Positions 8,401 through 14,661 of a stretch of 14,661 bases of DNA are shown piece after piece (within the stretch, counting starts at the first letter, position 1; every line of letters starts with the position of its first letter). Made by a program: the position numbers and the translations under genes. The notes under the pieces are model-generated. The model was not told where the DNA came from. It made no database searches and saw nothing but the letters and a program-made list of their open reading frames with translations. The stretch lies in assembly GCA_009602725.1 (NCBI GenBank), contig WELB01000059.1, positions 643,540 to 658,200 of the forward strand, read 5' to 3'. This DNA is from Spirogloea muscicola. Its lineage: Eukaryota > Streptophyta > Zygnematophyceae > Spirogloeales > Spirogloeaceae.

Positions 8401-9875
8401 AGAAGCTCTAACAAGGACGTAAAAGGATCTCATATAGAAGCAGGAGGCAGTGCAGGTGATGCTGCGGGTGACTTGGAAGACATGCCACTTGGGCCAGAAG
8501 AATGTGCCGAAGGAGAGGACAAGGAGCTGATGGTGCCCCCAGTAGTAGTCCCAGAGGTACACAAATCCGCAGAGACGGGATCAGCTCCTCAAAAATTTCA
8601 CCCATATGGAGTACGTCTTGGTACACCCACAACCGAGATGCCAGTAGGGGTCGACCCAGCTAGGAAGCCACAGGCTGAGCTGCTTACATATTCTTCAGTG
8701 AAGACAGCAGTTCAGGTACTCAAAGCCATGCAACGCACTATGAATTGCTAAACATAATCACAATTGTTGTTTTTCACGACAATTCAGCAGCTATTGGAGT
8801 TGGATCTCAAGTCCATAACACGTCTATTTTACTATTTTACTATGTCAAGCATATGCTACCAGCGACCATGCAAAGACCGTGAAGTACTGCTTACTAGCAT
8901 TGCAAACGAGCATGTATGACCCTACACCTAATGCCCTTTCCACCCGTGCTATCGTGTATGAATGCATCTCATTAAGCTATATTGCTATGTCACAGGGCCT
9001 TCTCAAAAGCGATACCACTCTGGTGACTGACTTTGGTGACTTCCTCATTAGTGCCCTGTCTCTTAACTTGCCAGCAGGGGCTAGGTAAGTGCAAACCAAG
9101 CCAGCAGTTATGCAGCTACTATGTCAGATTCAAACGTGATGCTGCTGACATGCTACGTTGCAAGGCAGTCTGCAGGTCCAATCTGTGCACATGGCCATGG
9201 GCTGGTCGCTGCCAGCCACGCTGGGCATGGCAGTGAGCAGGCCAGGGCGCAGGTTTGTCTCAGTCACCAACGAGCATTCACTCCAAATGACTGCCCAAGT
9301 ACAATTGACCATGTTTGGAAGTAAGCTTCCATGTTAATTATCATTTGACAAATGAGATATTTTAGACAAATGTTGGCCACACTTTATTAATGACTCTCAT
9401 GCTGTAGGGAGCCATGCTGAGCTGCTTGGCAAGATTTCTTGTTTAGGGCTAGGACTATTGTGATCACATTGAGGCTATGCGAGAATTGGACACACGTACC
9501 TTATCACTCCGCACCACTATTCTAACTGCATTGCGTGATGTTCAGGAGCTTTCAACGGCGATGGAACTTGGTGTCAAACCCATCATATTTGTGCTGAACA
9601 CAGGGTCACGTGCACCCAGGAGCGATGGCCTTAATTTGCAGCTCAGCTGCCCAAGCTGGCAGTATCACAAGCTCATTGAGGTACTGGGCACGGAGCACTG
9701 CACCGGCAAGGCTTTCCATGTGTCAGAACAGAAGGTATGATAAGTCCCCTAGCATGCTTACTTCTGCCACATTCGTCAGATGTACATCTACTACAGAAGG
9801 ACCTCAGAAGCAAATCTGCTCTTCATTCAGTCCTTGAGAGTCCTTCATGAGGCTATATCCTGCTTGGGAAGCTAG
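5479..9875 (+). CDS. Pyruvate decarboxylase-family protein, probable catalytically dead pseudoenzyme (13 exons)
   Basis: Exons: 5479-5685, 5831-5862, 6058-6239, 6375-6504, 6794-6968, 7193-7363, 7577-7705, 7958-8041, 8158-8715, 8996-9084, 9169-9298, 9546-9734, and probably 9831-9875. Every intron is GT-AG and all phases agree, giving 692 codons through exon 12. The order is that of plant PDC: N-terminal PYR domain (TVGTYISARLVEANVGHVF, CCNELNAGYFSDGYAR), middle domain (HPVLLVGPKARA, FAGTYMGH, ADTIMAVGPYFTD), then TPP-binding PP domain (MGWSLPATLG, KPIIFVLN). The family decarboxylates pyruvate to acetaldehyde in the cytosol using thiamine diphosphate and Mg. Here the active-site Asp of PGDFNL is Gly (PSGYSL), the HH pair is PN (TKILPNTTG), GDGS is NEHS, NN is NT, and the Glu of YTIE is absent; the Glu of NELN is kept. 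It is longer than the usual ~600 residues because exon 9 holds an acidic insert. ATG 5479 is the first in frame after a stop at 5449, but an AG acceptor at 5471-5472 allows an upstream exon. The C-terminus is uncertain. Family membership is strong; loss of catalysis is inferred from residues. Confidence 0.88.
8158..8715 (+). other. Exon 9 of the PDC-like gene: acidic linker insertion
   Basis: This 558-nt exon (186 codons, phase 0 at both ends) lies where plant PDC has only about 40 residues linking the middle domain to the PP domain. Its start (LHDMKEETSKSTQARKLL) and its end (AELLTYSSVKTAVQ, which joins GLLKSDTTLV of exon 10 without a gap) can be laid on the family. The ~145 residues between are rich in Glu, Asp, Ser, Gly and Pro, with a run of five Glu (ECAEEEEEGEDP) and no evident domain or membrane segment. 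It looks like a disordered acidic linker. Because the frame is open throughout and both splice sites are in phase, it appears to be translated. It could also be partly a retained intron. Confidence 0.75.
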
Positions 9876-10258
9876 CAGGTTAATTAAGATGCTGCTTTCT
9901 CTTTATTTATCATACCTCTAACTCAAGCTTCTCATTTCACTGTTCCGTTGGCAACCTCAAGAGGTGCTTGCTGGGGAGGTGGTCACAAAATCTACTCATG
10001 TCAAACGACCGTACCAACTAGTGCAAGCATTAGGCCTGCAGCAAGAAGTCTGATAATCAAGTAGCATGCCTTCAAGAGAGAAGGCGCGCGGTGCGCATGA
10101 AATCAAAGCGAGACCAATTCAAGCCATTACATTGTTCAGGCAGAAATTGCAGAAAGTGCAAAGAATGCAGCGCAAAGAATGTGGCTACATGAAAAGACGC
10201 CCTATACTAGGAGGGCCGGAGGTGCCACAGAGCGGGGGGAGCCGTGCTGACGGGGGCC
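9876..10258 (+). other. Region downstream of the PDC-like gene
   Basis: Apart from the possible C-terminal relic at 9962-10053, no supported gene is seen. A 79-codon frame at 10066-10305 (basic, with KARPIQAITLFRQKLQKVQR) is open but unrecognised. Confidence 0.3.
9962..10053 (+). CDS. Possible detached C-terminal exon of the PDC-like gene
   Basis: An open stretch ending in TGA at 10051-10053 reads EVLAGEVVTKSTHVKRPYQL followed by VQALGLQQEV. This loosely resembles the last strand and helix of plant PDC (CFIEVIVHKDDTSKELLEW). However, the frame of exon 13 reaches TAG at 9873-9875 before the next GT (9879), so the two cannot be joined by a standard intron. Either the protein ends early at 9875 and this is a relic of the ancestral C-terminus, or exon 13 is spliced differently. 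Similarity is weak and judged by eye. Confidence 0.3.
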
Positions 10259-10594
10259 ATGTCGACTCGACCGGTACCGCTTGTGGAGCTGCTAGAGGAG
10301 GTTGAGGAAGCAGCAATGGCAGGAGGGAGAGCGAGCGCGAAGGCGCGGAGAGCTGCTGACGGCCCGAGTGGCCCAGCGGGGGGTGGGGTGGCGGCCACTT
10401 TCTCACTGGCCAGCAGCCCGGCCGGCGGGGGCCACGGCCCCGCTCGCCTCCACGCTGCAGGCGTCGGTGGTCATCGCCCCTTCCGCTGCTGGCAGCGGCC
10501 CATGGCACCCGCGTCGCATCTGCATGCCGGTCGCGCTGTGCCTGCAGCTTCTGGCGTTAGACAGGGACCTGCTACCCGGAGACTAGCTTCTCGG
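10259..10594 (+). CDS. Candidate 5' exon region of the unrecognised plus-strand gene
   Basis: ATG 10259 begins STRPVPLVELLEEVEEAAMA, an acidic amphipathic start followed by Ala/Gly/Arg-rich sequence. In a second frame, 10510-10586 reads RRICMPVALCLQLLALDRDL and ends at TAG 10584-10586. The two frames would need an intron between them. The long frame from 10259 stays open to 11143, but it runs through the inverted hairpin repeats and a CT/CTGT microsatellite and so cannot all be real coding sequence. Nothing is recognised; this is a GC-rich stretch where chance open frames are common. Confidence 0.25.
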
Positions 10595-10659
10595 ACCTGC
10601 GGCTGCTCACTGGGGGACACTGATCACCTGAGGGCCACTCGAGTCGTTGAGTGCCTTCC

Positions 10660-11010
10660 GGCACCTTCGGACTTTGTCCAATTCTCCTTTCTGGGCTGGC
10701 CAGTTTCAGCCATGGCGCTGTACTGGAAGAGCCGTTCTTCTCTCTCTCTCTGTCTGTCTGCTTGTCATCTGTCTGTAAGTCAGTCTGTCAGTCTGTGTGT
10801 GTCTCTCTCTTTCCTGCGCACGCGCACGCGCGCCGGCATCCAGCCTCGGCCTCCTCAGCCCTCGCCCCCTTTGGTAGAGCTGCTTTTCCTCAGCCGCCAC
10901 CTGAACAGAAGAACCCCGTCTCCTCGATCTATCATCCTGCCCATTCTGTCCCAACCCAACACGCCTCTCCTTGTCCACTCTCTGGGCTGGCCTCTCATAG
11001 CCATCGCCTT
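10660..11010 (-). repeat. Inverted copies of the hairpin-cored dispersed repeat
   Basis: On the minus strand, GGCTATGAGAGGCCAGCCC (near 11003-10985) and GGCTGAAACTGGCCAGCCC (near 10711-10693) match the family. The second is followed by GAATTGGACAAAGTCCGAAGG, the same order as the copies at 1.4-1.8 kb. Between them, AGAGCTGCTTTT and the preceding CAGCCCTCGCCCCCTTTGG match the reverse complement of about 1603-1632. These copies lie inside the plus-strand candidate gene, presumably in an intron. Confidence 0.7.
10736..10813. repeat. CT / CTGT microsatellite
   Basis: An imperfect run of CT dinucleotides grades into CTGT and CAGT tetranucleotides, then back to CT. It lies between two inverted hairpin-repeat copies. 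Confidence 0.85.
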
Positions 11011-11298
11011 ACGTTCAGAGAGCGGTTCCTGTCTCCTGCCAACCCTGGCACCTCACGAGTCACTGTACCCAGACACAGATGCTCGCCTTATGATGTACAA
11101 CCGAGGACCCTCACATCCTCTGAACCCTGCACCTGTATCCTAAACCACCCTGCCCCCTCCATGCGCATTTGCCAGTAACAGCAACAATTCCAATTTCAGC
11201 AGTCATTCACAGTCATTTGCCCACACACCAGCACTCTGCTCACAGGTCACATTTGACTGTGCCGGTGTCACCTGCTCAGCTCCCGCGCCCCATCTCCT

Positions 11299-11324
11299 NC
11301 GCCGCGGCGGCGGCGGCGGCGGCG
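11299..11324. repeat. CGG triplet run beginning at an unresolved base
   Basis: N at 11299 is followed by CGCCG and about six CGG triplets. As at 4484, the N marks an uncertain repeat boundary, and it falls at the edge of a candidate exon. Confidence 0.85.
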
Positions 11325-11329
11325 CGGGG

Positions 11330-11527
11330 GGCAAGCGCGGGCGCTCCAACGGTCGGGTTGGGGGTGGGCGAAAGGAACATTCAAATGAACATTCAGTTCG
11401 CTTGCAGGAACTTGAGGCGGCCATGAAGGCGGCAGATCTGGACCTTGACGGCCCTCTCTTGATAAGTTGCGACATCAACATCACCAATCTATCAACACTG
11501 ACAACAGAGCCACCTAACAGCACATGA
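11330..11527 (+). CDS. Candidate exon with Gly/Arg-rich then helical segment
   Basis: Directly after a GGC triplet run, the plus strand has an open frame reading GKRGRSNGRVGGGRKEHSNE followed by HSVRLQELEAAMKAADLDLD, then GPLL, with TGA at 11525-11527. The RGR/GGGR part resembles a basic disordered segment and the LQELEAAMKAADLDLD part an amphipathic helix. No good donor links it to the exon at 11640. The near repeat GAACATTCA-AAT-GAACATTCA lies inside it. Not recognised; coding status is uncertain. Confidence 0.3.
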   Translation, partial: GKRGRSNGRVGGGRKEHSNEHSVRLQELEAAMKAADLDLDGPLLISCDINITNLSTLTTEPPNST

Positions 11528-11639
11528 CATTGTCCCTTGGGTCTTTGGACAACGCACACAAGCTGAGGAGCCTCTCAGCCTCAATCATTTTCCGGTGCCT
11601 TTGCTTTGGTGCCGGTGCTGAATGCTTTGCGTATTCCAG

Positions 11640-11782
11640 TGTCTGAGGGAAGCTGCTATGCTGGTGCGATGCTTTCAGGACTACACAGGCTTGGCCTTCC
11701 CAGAGATAGCGGATGCAAATTCGCGCATGCATCAAATGCAGGGCCCTTTGTTACGTCATAAAAGAATCAGAGCAAGGAACAC
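11640..11782 (+). CDS. Exon of an unrecognised gene (LREAAMLVRCFQDYTGLAF)
   Basis: An acceptor (GTATTCCAG) at 11639 and a good donor (AACAC/GTGAGT) at 11783 bound 143 nt of open frame, entered in phase 0 and left in phase 2. It reads CLREAAMLVRCFQDYTGLAF, then PEIADANSRMHQMQGPLL and RHKRIRARNT. The composition is that of a folded helical protein rather than random sequence. I do not recognise the family. It would be part of the plus-strand gene whose other candidate exons lie at 10259, 11330, 12172 and 12289-12447. Confidence 0.5.
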
Positions 11783-12171
11783 GTGAGTAGTTAACAAAAC
11801 ATTATTTGCTTAATGTCCAATGCTCAACAAGCTGCTAAGCTAGCTGCTTCGAAATTGGATATATCCACCAAGTTTATACAGTGGTCATAGCGCGATAGCG
11901 CGATAGCGCGATAGCGCGATAACGCGATAACAAGGAAAAATCTTATGCTTAAGTTTCATTATGAAAATGTATTACGTGATGATTTTATGCTTAAATGCTA
12001 AGCTGCAAAATAATCCGTCGGGTTGTGCTACCATTATCCCTGATGGGATAGTAGCTCTGTACCTATTCAAGGAGCAGGCGGGCTCAGTCGGTGTATAGCT
12101 CCTGGAGCAATCCATTCGGGCATGCCAGGAGCTATGCACACAGTATAGGTGTATGGAAATTTATGTATCAG
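11783..12171 (+). other. AT-rich stretch, probable intron
   Basis: It starts with GTGAGT and ends with TATCAG. It holds the AGCGCGAT tandem array and long AT-rich segments. No coding frame is supported. The inverted pair TAGCTCCTGG (about 12095-12104) and CCAGGAGCTA (about 12125-12134) could form a hairpin. Confidence 0.4.
11889..11931. repeat. Tandem octamer AGCGCGAT, five units
   Basis: Four identical AGCGCGAT units (11889-11920) are followed by AACGCGAT and a partial AAC. It sits in an otherwise AT-rich, apparently non-coding stretch, probably an intron of the plus-strand gene. Confidence 0.9.
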
Positions 12172-12288
12172 AACTGACGAGAACGTAGCTAGAGCTGGGG
12201 CAGCGCTCGAAGGAACCTTCTGCACGCTGGGCACATCAGCTGGCAGTAGGCTGGCTGAGGCAGCGGCGAGGCTCCGAGGCGATAGCAG

Positions 12289-12447
12289 CCCTGTAATAAT
12301 AAGGTGGAGCACGCTCCGCAGACAGAGGAATTGGTGGAGGTTGTGGAGGAGGTAAGTAGGCGGCAGGAGGGGAATGGTGGTATTTCACCATCATATTTGC
12401 AGCTTGATTCTCCTTTGTGCTCAAGCTGCACAATGTGTCATGTGTAG
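12289..12447 (+). CDS. Candidate last two exons of the unrecognised plus-strand gene
   Basis: After a possible acceptor (GATAGCAG), 12289-12351 reads NNKVEHAPQTEELVEVVEE and stops at a consensus donor GAGGAG/GTAAGTAGG. A 51-nt intron with acceptor TTTGCAG leads in phase to 12403-12447 (LDSPLCSSCTMCHV, TAG at 12445-12447). The intron is unusually short for this window. A small exon at 12172-12184 could link this to the exon at 11640-11782, because AC+A restores phase 2 and a GT at 12185 gives phase 0. The alternative is that 12172-12351 is one exon in another frame (TDENVARAGAALEG). The stop lies 27 bp from the stop of the convergent USP gene, which fits two genes meeting here. Confidence 0.4.
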   Translation, partial: PCNNKVEHAPQTEELVEVVEEVSRRQEGNGGISPSYLQLDSPLCSSCTMCHV

Positions 12448-12474
12448 GTGGCGACAGCCGGCAGCATCAGGATC

Positions 12475-14263
12475 TCAGTGAGGCGTGCACCAGAGCTCAT
12501 CAGCGGGGCCCTTGAGGATGTCGTCAGGGCGGGCATCGCGGACGAGGGAGAGCAACGAGGTCCTCTCCAGTAAGATGTGTATCGTGTTCTTCTCATCCTC
12601 GTCATTTCCCATGGTCCCGTCTCGGCTCACCCGAGCAGGCCTGAAATTTGGGGCTGACCGCCACGAAGGCGTGGAGCAGAGCGAGGAGGTTGGGGAAAGG
12701 GAAGAGGTAGAAGCGGACGAGGAGATGGAGGAGGAGGAGATGGAGACGACAGAGAGCAGGGGAATGTCCGAGGCGCTGAGGGAGGGCGCAATCTCGCTGG
12801 TGTGCTGTGGCGTCGAACACACGGACAACGGCGGTGACAGTGCCGTGGTTGGGGAGTCTGCACGGGTGCAGCGGAGGGAGGGGACAGCAGGTCAGCATGG
12901 CGCACAGACTATGAGCTGCGGGACTATGAGCATGCCGTCCTGCCATGGAGAGAGGCATGGTGAAGGACATGGTGAAGAGGGAGGAGGGAGGGAGGAGAAG
13001 AGCGGAAAGAGATAGGCGGGAAAGACCAGCGCACCACAGGTCAGGGGCACGTTGCTCTTTGGGGCAGAGATGACAAGCTCTTTGCAAGGTGCGGCCTCCT
13101 GGTGCACAAGCCGGCCTTTCGCGACAACGAAGAGCGTGCAGCCTGGTGGCAGGCACTTGCGACATTGGGACGCCAGTGGGCCCAGGGTCTTGCTGCTGCA
13201 TGTCGTGCAATAGTGGCAGGCGTGAGGCGAGGTCAGGCACCTGTGGCCGGGGTGCTGCAACCAAGGTCGCCACACGGCCTGCATAGGGCCAAGAAAGCGC
13301 AGGCAAGTGGCCAGATGCCGCACCTGCCGAAAATGCTGGTGGGGCGCGACACAACGAGCGCTGTGGCGCCAGCTGCGGCGGCCTCTGCGATGACCCCAGT
13401 GATGGCGCAGTCGTTCTCGCCGATGCGGATGGTGATGGTGGGTGCCGAAGGCCCAGCACCACGGCCGCGGCAGAAGGCCGCATGCTTTTCCAAGAAGGGC
13501 CGCACCTTGAAGCGCAGGTGGCCGTCCAGGATCAGCCGTTTCGACTCGCTCACGGAGTCATATGTGCCAACTGCGATCAACAAGGAGAGAAGGAGGGAGG
13601 GACTTCGATCAGAAAAGTGAAGAGGAGGGTGGGAGGAGAAAGGCTCTGGCAGGAAGGGCTAAGGCAGGAGGGGGGCGAGGGAAGAATGTGGTGGAGGCTG
13701 CAGTAGCTCTGGGTGGGGTCTTGCGGTCATGCTCGCAGCGACCTGCTGGATGCTAGCATCGGCTGCCGAGGTTCTTAAGCGGCGCGCCCAAGCGAATCAG
13801 AGGAGCAGAGGCCACTGCAGTGTCTTGCCCCGCACTCGAAGCAGGCAGTGAGGTGGTAGAAGAAGTGGTTCATGTTGGGGTTAGAGGGGGGGGGAGGGAG
13901 GGGGGTGAGTTGCACAGGGCCGCGCAGCAGGAGGGGGAGACTGGAGCTGCAGCTCGTTTGGCAGCGGCAGACACAGTACCCCAGAGCTGGGCGATCTGGT
14001 GGCTGGCAAGATGAAGAGAAAGGAGGAGGGAGGGCGTGGAGCGAGGAGATGGTGGCAGGGAGGTGGGGGAGGAGGAGGGAAGGAGCAAGGGCCGGACTTG
14101 GGTTGGGCACGCGGGTGACGATGTACAGGAGCACGAGCTCGGAGCCGCCGCCGTTGGCCAGGTGCGCGAGCGCCCAGGTCAGCGCAGCCTGGCTGGCGCC
14201 GCTGTCCTTGTCCACCACCACCGCGACGACGGCGCGGCCGGACGATGTCGGCTCGGCGGCCAT
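12475..14263 (-). CDS. Stand-alone universal stress protein (USP)-domain protein, plant-like, 4 exons
   Basis: Minus-strand exons: 14263-14098, 13570-13324, 13195-13038 (the donor could be 3 nt further on) and 12653-12475, stop TGA at 12477-12475. Phases agree and give about 249 residues. Exon 1 has the first beta strand and helix (VVAVVVDKDSGASQAALTWA, then SELVLLYIVTRV), close to the N-terminal USP domain of plant USP/U-box receptor-like kinases (VDKDKxSQxALKWAxxHL). Exon 2 has PFLEKHAAFCRGRG and VIAEAAAAGATALVVSRPTS; exon 3 has LPPGCTLFVVAKGRLV, the last strand. The usual G-x2-G-x9-G(S/T) nucleotide loop is not evident after LVVSRPTS. No kinase or U-box follows: exon 4 is a charged tail (GNDEDEKNTIHILLERTS) ending in WCTPH. 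ATG 14263 has G at -3 and +4. The same frame is open back to an ATG at 14572, but that extension is poly-Ala and low complexity. The role is inferred from the fold only. Confidence 0.72.
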
Positions 14264-14383
14264 TGCCAATGCAGTGTGCCGGTCTGCAGGGCCCGGCGCA
14301 AAAGCCGGGCACACGCGCCGGTGGTGTCTGCAGCCGCCGTTTCGGCAGGGCTCCAAGCCAGGATCAGAAGGAGCGGCGAACGC

Positions 14384-14414
<31 letters not shown>

Positions 14415-14661
14415 AGCGGCCGCAAGCGAGGGCGAGCTGCCGCGAGGACGGGGGAGGTGCAGAGAGGCGGAGTGTGTATCGAGTGATGGAGAGCCCGAGT
14501 GACAGGGGGCCCAGAAGCTGGGCGTACACAGCAGCCAGGCCCCTCCCGGCTATTGGGGAGCTGAAGCGCCATGTCGCAAGATGGTGGCTGGGAGTGCGCG
14601 AGGAGGGAGGTAAAGGCGGCGGCTGGGGGTGAAGAGCGGGGAAGGGGGGGGGTGGGGTGGT
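14264..14661 (-). promoter_or_regulatory. GC-rich 5' flank of the USP gene
   Basis: The flank is purine-rich on the plus strand and GC-rich, without a TATA box that I can support. It contains the GGC run and an upstream in-frame ATG at 14572. It is probably leader and promoter. Confidence 0.35.
14384..14414. repeat. GGC triplet run upstream of the USP gene
   Basis: About nine GGC triplets lie 120-150 bp upstream of the USP start codon. On the minus strand they read poly-Ala in the N-terminally extended frame. This is most likely 5' untranslated sequence. Confidence 0.8.

Noticed and set aside
8759-8830. Extra PDC exon reading QLLELDLKSIT
   Set aside because: Joining exon 9 directly to 8996 gives a gap-free fit; this segment would add surplus residues and has no clear donor.
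9299-9320. Extending PDC exon 11 to the GTAAGC donor at 9321
   Set aside because: It would leave exon 12 out of phase and duplicate a segment; the donor at 9299 gives MTAQ joined to ELSTAM, an exact fit to the family.
10244-11143. 299-codon plus-strand open frame
   Set aside because: It crosses the inverted hairpin repeats and the CT/CTGT microsatellite and shows no conserved composition there; only its first part might be coding.
12189-12433. Minus-strand Pro-rich frame (PPPQPPPIPLSAERAPPYYY) and Cys-rich frame (CQLMCPACRRFL), considered as continuation of the USP gene or an LSD1/RING-like zinc finger
   Set aside because: They are antisense to the plus-strand exon with a consensus donor at 12352. 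Joining them needs a 66-nt intron and an incomplete zinc motif. The Pro-rich reading is what EELVEVVEE gives on its complement.
12602-13483. 293-codon minus-strand open frame
   Set aside because: It overlaps USP exons 2-4 in a different frame and reads through their introns; it is a shadow frame in GC-rich DNA.
13872-14632. Plus-strand open frames of about 200 codons
   Set aside because: They are antisense to USP exon 1 and its leader, Gly/Arg-rich from the GGC run and purine-rich tracts; no motif.

Overview
This is nuclear DNA of a eukaryote, most likely of the green lineage (a green alga or a plant relative). The genes are split by short GT-AG introns (84-289 nt in the best-resolved gene, often opening GTAAGTGC or GTGAGC). 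The recognisable proteins resemble plant families. The flanks carry GGC/GCC triplet repeats, and there is no operon-like packing or Shine-Dalgarno pattern. Two single N bases sit at the edges of triplet repeats, as expected of an assembly. The species cannot be named from the sequence alone. All exon borders below come from reading frames, splice signals and remembered family patterns; no alignment was run.

Layout. 1-2,200: no recognisable gene; a GC-rich promoter-like stretch, then a cluster of degenerate dispersed repeats built on a GGCTGG...CCAGCC hairpin. 2,201-2,450: a TATA box and a short candidate first exon (+). 2,694-4,097 (-): a CHORD-like zinc-binding protein, with its 5' end unresolved. 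4,254-5,090: a GC-rich, promoter-like island with triplet repeats. 5,479-9,875 (+): a 13-exon gene of the pyruvate decarboxylase (PDC) family, the main content of the window. 10,259-12,447 (+): scattered exon-like blocks of an unrecognised gene, interrupted at 10.66-11.01 kb by inverted copies of the hairpin repeat. 12,475-14,263 (-): a four-exon universal stress protein (USP) domain gene that converges on the previous one, with candidate stop codons 27 bp apart. 14,264-14,661: its GC-rich 5' flank.

The most interesting object is the PDC-like gene. Twelve exons join in perfect phase into 692 codons that follow plant PDC from end to end, yet nearly every catalytic or cofactor residue is changed. 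The His-His pair reads Pro-Asn, the active-site Asp reads Gly, the thiamine-diphosphate GDG reads NEH, the paired Asn reads Asn-Thr, and the C-terminal catalytic Glu is gone; only the cofactor-activating Glu in NELN remains. One exon adds about 145 mostly acidic residues between the middle and cofactor domains. An intact frame without the active site suggests a pseudoenzyme with a regulatory or structural role, rather than a decaying pseudogene. No functional link between the neighbouring genes can be inferred.
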